Shown piece after piece: positions 54,101 through 61,937 of a stretch of 64,000 nucleotides of DNA. This DNA comes from Desulfonema magnum (GTDB lineage Bacteria > Desulfobacterota > Desulfobacteria > Desulfobacterales > 4be13), in the NCBI RefSeq assembly GCF_017377395.1, contig NZ_CP061800.1, forward strand, positions 3,286,001 through 3,350,000, given 5' to 3'. Position 1 is the first letter of the stretch. Each line of letters begins with the position of its first letter. Both the position numbers and the translations under genes were made by a program. The notes under the pieces were generated by a model. The model was not told the origin of the DNA and did not search any database. It saw only the letters and a list, made by a program, of their open reading frames with translations.

Positions 54101-57100
54101 CAAATGCCACAAGCAGCTTTGGCGTTCAACTAAATGGCGATGCTGAGGGCGAATTCTCAGGCACGGTCCGATTTGAGACCAATGACAGGGATGAAAATCC
54201 GTACAATGTCACCCTCAGCGGAACCGTGAAACCGGCCCCGGAACCGGAAATCAGGGTCTCAGATGAAAACCGCGACAAGGTCCCGGATGGCGGAAAAGTT
54301 CAGTTCAATGACACCTTCGTGGGAACCCCTGTCATTAAAACCTTCACTGTCAGGAATAAGGGGACAGACTCGCTGAAACTCAGGGACCTTGAAATACCGG
54401 AAGGTTTCAGCCTGGTCGGTGCGTTCCCCGGAAAAATTAAACCCGGGGACACAGACACCTTTCAGATTCAGCTTGACGCGGTCAGGATTGGCGAATTCAG
54501 CGGTAAACTCCGATTTGACAACAATGACAGCGATGAGTCCCCATACAATTTTACCCTCAGCGGTACGGTGAATGTGATACCGAAACCTGAAATTGAGGTG
54601 CTGAGTGACAGCGCAACTATCCCGGATGGCGGCAGCGTGACATTCAGCAGCACCACTGTGGGAATACCTGTCATAAAGCGTTTTACGATCAAAAACACCG
54701 GTTCGGCAGAACTGCTCCTCAGTCATCCTGAATTACCAGATGGCTTTGATTTGTTCGGCGTGTTTCCGAGAAATATCGCGGCGGGTGCCTCATCTGATTT
54801 TCAGATTCGACTGGACGCGGCAGCAGATGGCGAATTCAAAGGCATCCTCCGGTTTGAGAACAATGACGCCGATGAAAATCCCTACAGTTTTACCCTGAGC
54901 AGTATGGTTCATCCGAAACCTGAACCGGAAATCGAGGTGCGGGATGACACCGGACATATCCCGGATGACGGAACAGCTGATTTTTACAATACGCTTGTCA
55001 GCATACCGATAACGAAAACCTTCACTGTCAGCAACACGGGAACCGCGGATCTGATCCTGGGTCATCCTGAATTATCGGAAGGATTTATGCTGCTCGGGGA
55101 TTTCCCGGAAACCATTGCAAAAGGAGAGACTGACAGCTTTGAGATTCAACTCAGCGCTGATGTTGTCGGCATTTTCACTGGCACACTCCGGTTTGACAAC
55201 AATGATGCTGACGAAAATCCCTATAATTTTATCCTCACAGCAGAGGTTTATCCGGAACCAAAGCCGGAAATCGAGGTGTCGCATGATGGCACGGATATCC
55301 CGAATGACGGCACTGTCAGTTTCGGAACCACCACGGTTGGCACTCCTGTCACCAAAATCTTTACCATCAGAAACACAGGTACGGACGTATTAATTCTCAG
55401 TGATCCTGAACTGCCCGAAGGCTTCGGCTTACTCGGGGAGTTTCCTGAGAATATTGCCATGGAAGGCACAGCGCGTTTTGAGGTTCAGTTTGACGCATCT
55501 TCTGACGGTATATCAGAGGGAATGTTCCGATTTGAAACCAGCGACAGCGATGAGAATCCCTATGTTTTGACGCTCACGGCCGAGGCATCTCCCGAACCGG
55601 AGCCGGAAATCGAGGTGTCGCATGATGGCACGGATATCCCGAATGGCGGCGCTGTCAGTTTCAAAAGCACCACGGTCGGCAGTCCTCTCACCAAAATCTT
55701 TACCATCAGGAACACGGGGATGGCTGAACTGAATATCGGGGCTATCTCTTTACCAGAAGGCTTCACTTTGAAAGGTGTCCTCCCTGCCAATATCGCAACA
55801 GGCGGGACTGACAGTTTTGAGGTTCAACTTGACGCATCTGCGATTGGAGAATTTAGCGGGATTCTCTGGTTTGACAATGATGACAGCGACGAAGCCCCAT
55901 ACAGTTTCACCATCAGCGGCACAGTTCATCCCGAACCAGAGCCGGAGATCGAGGTGTCGGAGGAGAATACTGACATTCCGAAACACGGCCATGTCAATTT
56001 TGGCGACACCCTTGTCGGCACACCCGTGATCAAAAATTTTAGCATCAGAAACACAGGCGATGCTGTGCTGAATCTCAGCAACCTTGAATTTCCCAACGGC
56101 TTCAGCTTGATTGGAGATTTTCCTGAGGATGTGGCTGCCGGAGAGGCCGACAGTTTTCAGATTCAGCTGGACGCGGGAAATGACGGCGCATTCGAAGGTG
56201 TCCTTCTGTTTAATACGAATGACAGCGACAATGACCCCTATGAGTTCACGATTCATGGGGTGGTGACAGCCTTGCCTGTGGCGGATAACAGGCCGGTAAT
56301 CACCGGACAATATCCTTTATCCACGTCAGAAGAAACTGCACTGACCATTACGTTAAATGATCTGACCGTCACGGACCCGGATAATGTTTATCCTGATGAC
56401 TTCACGTTGACAGTCCGGGAAGGTGAGAATTACAGGCTTAACCATTCTGTTGCAGACGTTCAGCTCACTCTCGTCATGGTTACAGGAGATGTTGACGGAG
56501 ACGGCGACGCGGACCTGATTGTAGGAAATTACGGCCAGACCAACCGCATCTATCTGAATAACGGGACAACCGATCCGTTCAGAGGGGTGAGCGGCCTGGA
56601 TATCTCAACAGACAAACATCGTACTCGGTCATTAGTCCTGAGCGATGTTGACGGAGACGGTGATTTGGACCTGATTGCCGGAAACAACAATGAAACCAAT
56701 CAGCTTTATCTGAACAACGGGACAAGCAACCCGTTCAGATATGTGAAGGGCCTGGACATTACTGCGGACACGGACCATACTTACTCTGTGGTTACAGGAG
56801 ATGTTGACGGAGACGGCGACGCGGATCTGATCGCCGGAAACAAGGGCGAAACCAATCGGCTTTATCTCAATAACGGAACACGCAATCCGTTCAGCAATGC
56901 GGCAGGTCTGGACATTACAACGGACAGAAATCATACAGTATCGGCAATTCTGGAGGATATTGACGGAGACGGCGATTTGGACCTGATTGCCGGAAACGAC
57001 GGCGAGACAAACCGGCTTTATCTCAACAACGGGACAACTGAACCATTCAAAGACATCATCGGGACGGACATCAGTACAGACACGGATCATACCCGGGCAC

Positions 57101-60100
57101 TGATTCTGGGGGATGTTGACGGAGACGGCGACGCGGATATGATCGCCGGCAATGACGGTGAGACAAATCGGCTGTACCTAAATAATGGCACATCTGATCC
57201 GTTCAGCAATGCAGCCGGCACAGATGTTACTACAGATGTAAGTCATACGGCCTCGCTATTCTTAGATGATGTTGACGGAGACGGTGATCCTGATTTAATC
57301 GTGGGAAATGACGGTGAAATAAACCGCGTCTGTTTGAATAACGGAACCCGTGTCCCGTTTTATTCGCCTGCCATGGATATTTCTGCGGATATTCATCACA
57401 CGCGTTCCGTGCTGCTGGCGGATATGGACGGAGACGGTGATGCGGACCTGATGACCGGCAATTATGGCGAACCCAATCGCCTGTATTTCAATAACGGAAC
57501 AAGAGAACCTTTTAACGCGGCCGGCGTGAATATTATGAGAGATGAGTATCATACGCTTTCGCTGGCTATGGGCGATATTGACGGAGACGGTGATCCTGAT
57601 TTGGCTGCCGGAAGGGACAACGGGCAAAGAAACCTTATATATCTGAATAAGGGCCTGAGGAGCGGTCTGTTTGATGAAGATTTGAGAAGTGTTGAAAATC
57701 CGCCGGATGACGGCGATACGCTGTGCCTGGTTCTGGGCGATGCGGATAATGACGGCGACGCGGATATGATTACAGGAAACCATGGCGCGAATCGTCTGTA
57801 TCTCAGTAACGGAACATCGGACCCGTTTCGCAACACAGCAGGAATGAATATTTCAACAGATATTCATCAGACGCGTTCCGCAGCGCTGGGAGATATTGAC
57901 GGAGACGGCGATTCGGACCTGGTCGCGGGGAACTATGGCGACCCCAATCGTTTGTACCTGAATAATGGGACAGATAACCCGTTTCATGGCATAACTGGCA
58001 CGGATATTACATCGGACAGTCATCATACCCGCTCGGTGGTTCTGGGAGATGTTGACGGGGACGGTGATTTGGATATGATTGCCGGAAATGACGGCGAGAC
58101 AAATCGTTTGTATCTCAACAACGGAACCACCGAGCCGTTTGACAACGTAACAGGCATGGAGATTACCAGAGATGTTCATCATACTTATTCTGTTGCTTTG
58201 GGGGATGTTGACGGAGACGGGGATTTGGACTTGATTGCCGGAAACGACGGCGAGACAAATTGTGTGTATCTCAACAACGGAACATCTGAGCCGTTCAAAC
58301 AGGTCATTGGCGCAGATATAACAAAAGATTCTGATCATACTCGTTCCGTGGCTTTGGAAGATGTTGACGGAGACGGGGATTTGGATGTGATTGCCGGGAA
58401 TGACGGGGAAAGAAATCGTGTGTATCTCAACAACGGAACATCTGAGCCTTTCAAAGACGTAATGGCCGCAGATATTATGAGAGATGCTCATCATACCCGG
58501 TCAGTGGTTTTGGGAGATGTTGACGGAGACGGAGACGCGGATATCATTGCGGGGAATCATGGAGAAGGGAATCGTGTGTATCTCAATAACGGCCTGGGAA
58601 AATTCTTTGCCGAAACCGCTGGCACAGAGATTGACAATCTCCCCGACAACACCATTATTCCCGCAACGGATTTTAACGGCAGACTCAGCATTCCGGTGAA
58701 GGTGAATGACGGTATAAATGACAGTGACGTATTTTATCTTGATGTCCGGGTGGAGAAAGTAAATGATCCGCCGGTGATTACAGGACAGACATTTTTATAT
58801 GTGCCGGAGGGGACATCCCTGCCCATCACAGCGAATGATCTGACCGTCACAGACCCGGACAATGTGTTTCCTGATGATTTCACCCTGAAAGTCAGCGATG
58901 GTGAAAACTACACATTTTCACACACCTCTCCCTTTCAAAGCAGGCAAAAAGAAATTATCATCACCCCGGGAGATGGCTTCAGCGGTATGCTGAGGATTCC
59001 GCTAATGGTCAATGACAGCAGAAATGACAGCAATCTGTTTCATCTTAATGTGATGGTGACATCGGAAAATCATCCGCCGGTCATCACGGGACAAACTCCT
59101 TTATCCACAAGCACAGGCGTATCACTCACCATTACACTGGAGGATTTGGCAGTGACAGACCCGGACAATGTTTTCCCGGATGACTTCACCCTGATGGTTC
59201 AGGAGGGGGAGAACTATACTGTTTCCGAGAACGTCATAAGCCCGGCTGATGATTTTACAGGAATGCTCACAGTTCCGGTAATGGTCAGCGACGGCACCAG
59301 TGACAGCAATCTGTTTCTTGCGGATGTCGAAGTGAGAGAAAATCACGTTCCGGTGATTACAGGGCAGAATCCTTTGTCAACAGAGGAAGAAACGCCTCTC
59401 ACCATCACGCCGGCGGATGTGGTGGTGACGGATCCGGACAATGTGTTTCCGGATGACTTTACGCTCACGGTGCTGGATGGCGAAAACTATGACCGTTCGG
59501 AAAACACGATCACCCCGGTTCCCGGTTTCAGCGACACGCTCACGGTTCCGTTGACGGTGAACGACGGGACTGATGAAAGCGATGTCTTTTATCTCAGCGT
59601 CATCGTCAGTTCGGACGCGGATGGCGACGGTATGCCGGATACTTGGGAATCGGAATTCGGACTTAATCCGTTTTTTGACGATGCAGACCAGGACCTGGAT
59701 GGTGACGGATACAGCAATTTGCAAGAGTATCTTTATGGTACGAATCCTGATGATATCAGTTCAGCACCGCAGCCTCCCACAGCCAACGCGGGGGATGATC
59801 AGACCGTGGATGAGGGGCTTACGGTGATATTGAACAGTTCTGATACAACAGATCCGAAAAACCTGATTTCCGAATATCGCTGGATTCAGACCGAGGGAAT
59901 TCCCGTAACCCTGTCCGATGAAAACGCGCCGAATCCGACTTTTGTGACACCGCCAGTAGCTGATGGCAGCCAGATTGTGCTTACCTTTCAGCTGATGATT
60001 ACGGATCGTGCAGGATTTGAGACAACGGATGAGATAACAGTGAGGATCAATGACAACGGCATTACGGATTTTTCCGATGACGTGCTTGCTTTCAAATCCG

Positions 60101-60627
60101 CAACCGGAGAAAATATGGGGATCAAAGTTCTCAGTGGCGGAGACCTGATAAGCTTATACGTCATCTCGTCTGATATGATACCGGAGACTGAGGATAAGCC
60201 GGAGAATCTGATTTACAGTCTTATTGATATGCAGGTGAAATGCTTTGCCGAAAACGATACCGCACTTCTCGAAATTTATCTCCCCGCGTCCGTGTCGGAT
60301 CACTATAAAATGTATCAATATCGCTCGGCAGGCGGATGGTCGGATATCGTTGCCAATGCGCTTTTCAACGAGTCCGGAGACCAGATAAGCCTTACGCTGA
60401 CTGATGGGGGGGCAGTGGATGAGGATGGTATTGTCAACGGGGTTATCGCCGCTATTTATGGGCCTGGCACACCTCCGGAAAGCGGATCTGACGGCGGAGG
60501 CGGAGGCTGTTTCATTGCCACTGCAACTTACGGGCATGATTCCTGTTTTGCAGACAGAGGCGTTCAGTTTCTCCTTTTACTCGTACTGGCAACCGTTTTT
60601 GCCTTGTTCTCGTATAGAAAATTATAA
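51184..60627 (+). CDS. Giant secreted repeat protein (LRR, HYDIN-like, FG-GAP, cadherin-like, CFIATATYG C-terminus)
   Basis: 3147 residues. An N-terminal signal peptide (RRSVSTFIISLLLAGIILNF) precedes ECECLISFYNATDGPNW and about ten plant-type leucine-rich repeats (LTGTIPDLSNLTNLQEL style, residues ~85-330). A fibronectin III-like domain (~360-455) follows, then 11 ASPM/SPD-2/HYDIN-like repeats of ~113 residues starting EIEVS..G..IPDGG (~460-1690). After a cadherin-like unit come 14 FG-GAP/VCBS repeats of ~53 residues with GDVDGDGDADLIAGN, predicted to bind calcium (~1765-2480). Further cadherin-like units (VTDPDNVFPDDFTL) are followed by an EF-hand/thrombospondin-3 segment (DADGDGMPDTWES), a PKD/Ig-like domain, then GGGGGCFIATATYG and a final hydrophobic helix ending SYRKL. 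It is probably exported and held at the outer surface; adhesion or matrix function is inferred. Confidence 0.9.
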   Translation: MRRSVSTFIISLLLAGIILNFSCLSKSRAATNCSIQTNIPQTECECLISFYNATDGPNWDDSPDNNWNQDNDLINWTDLTISGGHVTEIDRRSVSLTGTLPDLSDLPQLQVLSLGTNTLTGSIPDLSNLTNLQELLLPNNQLTGTLPDLSDLTRLEAIRLDNNQFTGAIPDNLDGLSRLETLRLDRNQLTGTIPDNLNALTHLEYLQLFDNQLTGDVPDLSELTRLKVLNLSENQLTGTVPPVLNKLTLLESLSLSDNHLSGYIPDLTTLFSLQELNLSDNRFSGTFPDLTGLINLQELWLQNNQLSGDIPLSFSKLANLSDDKLDIDYNKLTASDAEVISFLALKAPGWAETQTVPPENINAALLSGDSVKITWTPISYTDDSGYYRVRYARESGGPYTEAGVTDDKTADQYEINGLSPGTYYFVVETYTPAHDNQQNNLTSDISSEAETHVTGFPEINVKADTTDISDGSSFDFGSASLGTPISVIFTVENNGDTDLILTEPITLPRGFTLLSSFDSTTVSPASSAVFEVQLNDVLDSPGGELSFENSDRDENPYHFTISGTVNPAPEAEIEVSEGSVTIPDGGRVQFGTTIVGAPVTKTFTITNKGTDALTLNNFQLPSGFSLTDAFPDSIAAGGTENFQIQLDASGEGVFSGELEFENNDSDETPYNFTISGTVNPKPVPEIGITSGNVSVPDGGSIEFGVTEMGAPVVKMFTVSNTGTAALTLSPPELPTGFSLLGAFPDNVAAGGTDSFQVQMDASADGEFKGLLRFGTNDSDENPYVFTLSGTVHTEPEIEVSENGTGIPDGGSVIFGSTLPGQPVLKTFTISNTGKAVLMLSNFTLPNGFDLAGTFPDNIAAGNTGTFQVQLSAETDGTFSGTLEFETNDSDENPYDFTISGTVNPEPAPEIEISDEDDDIPNFGNVHFGNTTLGKPVVKTFSIRNSGTAVLTLGNPEFPTGFSLAGTFPGTIAANATSSFGVQLNGDAEGEFSGTVRFETNDRDENPYNVTLSGTVKPAPEPEIRVSDENRDKVPDGGKVQFNDTFVGTPVIKTFTVRNKGTDSLKLRDLEIPEGFSLVGAFPGKIKPGDTDTFQIQLDAVRIGEFSGKLRFDNNDSDESPYNFTLSGTVNVIPKPEIEVLSDSATIPDGGSVTFSSTTVGIPVIKRFTIKNTGSAELLLSHPELPDGFDLFGVFPRNIAAGASSDFQIRLDAAADGEFKGILRFENNDADENPYSFTLSSMVHPKPEPEIEVRDDTGHIPDDGTADFYNTLVSIPITKTFTVSNTGTADLILGHPELSEGFMLLGDFPETIAKGETDSFEIQLSADVVGIFTGTLRFDNNDADENPYNFILTAEVYPEPKPEIEVSHDGTDIPNDGTVSFGTTTVGTPVTKIFTIRNTGTDVLILSDPELPEGFGLLGEFPENIAMEGTARFEVQFDASSDGISEGMFRFETSDSDENPYVLTLTAEASPEPEPEIEVSHDGTDIPNGGAVSFKSTTVGSPLTKIFTIRNTGMAELNIGAISLPEGFTLKGVLPANIATGGTDSFEVQLDASAIGEFSGILWFDNDDSDEAPYSFTISGTVHPEPEPEIEVSEENTDIPKHGHVNFGDTLVGTPVIKNFSIRNTGDAVLNLSNLEFPNGFSLIGDFPEDVAAGEADSFQIQLDAGNDGAFEGVLLFNTNDSDNDPYEFTIHGVVTALPVADNRPVITGQYPLSTSEETALTITLNDLTVTDPDNVYPDDFTLTVREGENYRLNHSVADVQLTLVMVTGDVDGDGDADLIVGNYGQTNRIYLNNGTTDPFRGVSGLDISTDKHRTRSLVLSDVDGDGDLDLIAGNNNETNQLYLNNGTSNPFRYVKGLDITADTDHTYSVVTGDVDGDGDADLIAGNKGETNRLYLNNGTRNPFSNAAGLDITTDRNHTVSAILEDIDGDGDLDLIAGNDGETNRLYLNNGTTEPFKDIIGTDISTDTDHTRALILGDVDGDGDADMIAGNDGETNRLYLNNGTSDPFSNAAGTDVTTDVSHTASLFLDDVDGDGDPDLIVGNDGEINRVCLNNGTRVPFYSPAMDISADIHHTRSVLLADMDGDGDADLMTGNYGEPNRLYFNNGTREPFNAAGVNIMRDEYHTLSLAMGDIDGDGDPDLAAGRDNGQRNLIYLNKGLRSGLFDEDLRSVENPPDDGDTLCLVLGDADNDGDADMITGNHGANRLYLSNGTSDPFRNTAGMNISTDIHQTRSAALGDIDGDGDSDLVAGNYGDPNRLYLNNGTDNPFHGITGTDITSDSHHTRSVVLGDVDGDGDLDMIAGNDGETNRLYLNNGTTEPFDNVTGMEITRDVHHTYSVALGDVDGDGDLDLIAGNDGETNCVYLNNGTSEPFKQVIGADITKDSDHTRSVALEDVDGDGDLDVIAGNDGERNRVYLNNGTSEPFKDVMAADIMRDAHHTRSVVLGDVDGDGDADIIAGNHGEGNRVYLNNGLGKFFAETAGTEIDNLPDNTIIPATDFNGRLSIPVKVNDGINDSDVFYLDVRVEKVNDPPVITGQTFLYVPEGTSLPITANDLTVTDPDNVFPDDFTLKVSDGENYTFSHTSPFQSRQKEIIITPGDGFSGMLRIPLMVNDSRNDSNLFHLNVMVTSENHPPVITGQTPLSTSTGVSLTITLEDLAVTDPDNVFPDDFTLMVQEGENYTVSENVISPADDFTGMLTVPVMVSDGTSDSNLFLADVEVRENHVPVITGQNPLSTEEETPLTITPADVVVTDPDNVFPDDFTLTVLDGENYDRSENTITPVPGFSDTLTVPLTVNDGTDESDVFYLSVIVSSDADGDGMPDTWESEFGLNPFFDDADQDLDGDGYSNLQEYLYGTNPDDISSAPQPPTANAGDDQTVDEGLTVILNSSDTTDPKNLISEYRWIQTEGIPVTLSDENAPNPTFVTPPVADGSQIVLTFQLMITDRAGFETTDEITVRINDNGITDFSDDVLAFKSATGENMGIKVLSGGDLISLYVISSDMIPETEDKPENLIYSLIDMQVKCFAENDTALLEIYLPASVSDHYKMYQYRSAGGWSDIVANALFNESGDQISLTLTDGGAVDEDGIVNGVIAAIYGPGTPPESGSDGGGGGCFIATATYGHDSCFADRGVQFLLLLVLATVFALFSYRKL

Positions 60628-60651
60628 AATTTGCCCGCCTCCGCCACAGGG

Positions 60652-60715
60652 ATTTCATATAAGAAAGAGATTCAATTCCCTTTCTTATACAAAATCCCTG
60701 TGGCGAAAAGGAAAA
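60652..60715. terminator. Long inverted repeat after the giant gene
   Basis: CGCCACAGGGATTT..ATAAGAAAG pairs with CTTTCTTATACAAAATCCCT followed by GTGGCG, around a ~10-base loop. It lies between two same-strand genes. It may terminate or attenuate the giant transcript, although there is no clean T-run after it. Confidence 0.55.
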
Positions 60716-60756
60716 TGCTCATTCCTCTTTACATTATAAAAAAGGAGAATTAAATA

Positions 60757-61818
60757 ATGGAAAATGCAGTTTATGAAAAACTTGCAAAACATCTTGACAA
60801 ACTTCCGGGAGGTTTTCCTCCTACGGATTCAGGTGTTGAACTGCGGATATTAAAACGGCTCTTTACACCTCATGAGGCGGAAATTGCCACAGCTCTCAGA
60901 ATGAAGTTGGACCCGCCTTCTGCCATTGCAAAACAGCTTGATATGAACGAATCAGAACTGACACCGCTTCTGGAAAGCATGTCTAAAAAAGGACTTATTC
61001 TCCGTTCAGGCAAGAAGGGAAAGAATCATTACATGGCAGCTCAGTTTATGGTCGGCATATGGGAGTATCATGTCAACGATCTTAATGAAGCGCTGATTCA
61101 TGATGCCAATGAATATATTCCGCATCTGATGAAGGAAATATGGGTAAAGCAGAAAACAAGGCAACTGAGGGTCATTCCCATATCAAAAAGTATTTCTGCG
61201 GAAATGAACGTCATGGCGTATGAAGAAGCGGAAAAGATCATCAGAGCAGAGTCAAAAATTGTGGTTGCGCCCTGTATCTGCCGAAAAGAGCACGAAATGG
61301 TCGGCAAGGGATGCGGCAAACTTCAGGAAGCCTGTCTCATCTTCGGCGGCGGCGCATTCTTTTATGAGGAAAACGGTCTGGGCCGTCCCATTTCCCAGGA
61401 AGAGGCGCTGGAGATTTTGAACAAGGGCATTGAACAAGGGCTTGTGCTTCAGCCCGGAAATTCTCAGAAACCCATGAATATCTGTATGTGCTGCGGGTGT
61501 TGCTGCCAGGTGCTGAAAAATCTGAATAAGTTGGAGGAACCTGCCAAGGCTGTGTGTTCTAATTATTACGTCACAGTCAATGAGGAAAACTGCACCGCGT
61601 GCGGAACGTGTGAGGAACGCTGTCAGATGAACGCTATCACGGTGGAGGATACAGCACAGGTCAGTTTGGCAAGATGTATCGGATGCGGTATTTGTGTGGC
61701 CGCGTGTGATTCCGAAGCAATGGTGCTTGTGGAAAAAGACGCGTCAGAAAAATATATTCCCCCTAAAAATACAGTCAGGATGTATATGAAGCTTGCTCAG
61801 GGAAGAGGTGTGATGTAA
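60757..61818 (+). CDS. 4Fe-4S ferredoxin-type protein with N-terminal HTH-like segment
   Basis: 353 residues, AAGGAG upstream. Residues ~25-90 look like a winged-helix segment (IAKQLDMNESELTPLLESMSKKGLILRSGKKG). A middle region carries CICRKEHEMVGKGCGKLQEAC and CMCCGCCCQVL cysteine clusters. The C-terminus has two ferredoxin motifs, CTACGTCEERCQMNAI and CIGCGICVAACDSEAM, for two [4Fe-4S] clusters. This layout is common in anaerobic deltaproteobacteria. Its partners are unknown, and a redox or electron-transfer role with possible regulatory input is likely. It is cytoplasmic, with no signal peptide. An intrinsic terminator follows at 61849. Confidence 0.85.
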   Translation: MENAVYEKLAKHLDKLPGGFPPTDSGVELRILKRLFTPHEAEIATALRMKLDPPSAIAKQLDMNESELTPLLESMSKKGLILRSGKKGKNHYMAAQFMVGIWEYHVNDLNEALIHDANEYIPHLMKEIWVKQKTRQLRVIPISKSISAEMNVMAYEEAEKIIRAESKIVVAPCICRKEHEMVGKGCGKLQEACLIFGGGAFFYEENGLGRPISQEEALEILNKGIEQGLVLQPGNSQKPMNICMCCGCCCQVLKNLNKLEEPAKAVCSNYYVTVNEENCTACGTCEERCQMNAITVEDTAQVSLARCIGCGICVAACDSEAMVLVEKDASEKYIPPKNTVRMYMKLAQGRGVM

Positions 61819-61848
61819 ACACCTCGTTCGCGATAAACAGCAGCCGAT

Positions 61849-61882
61849 CCCGTACCCAAACTCTGTTTTGGGTACGGGTTTT
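61849..61882 (+). terminator. Intrinsic terminator
   Basis: Stem CCCGTACCCAAA / TTTGGGTACGGG, a 6-base loop, then TTTT. It ends the transcript of the 4Fe-4S protein gene and insulates the next gene. Confidence 0.85.
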
Positions 61883-61937
61883 CACACAATTGGAAACCGA
61901 ATTTCGGGAAGGATACGGGCAAAAAAAGGAGGAAAAA

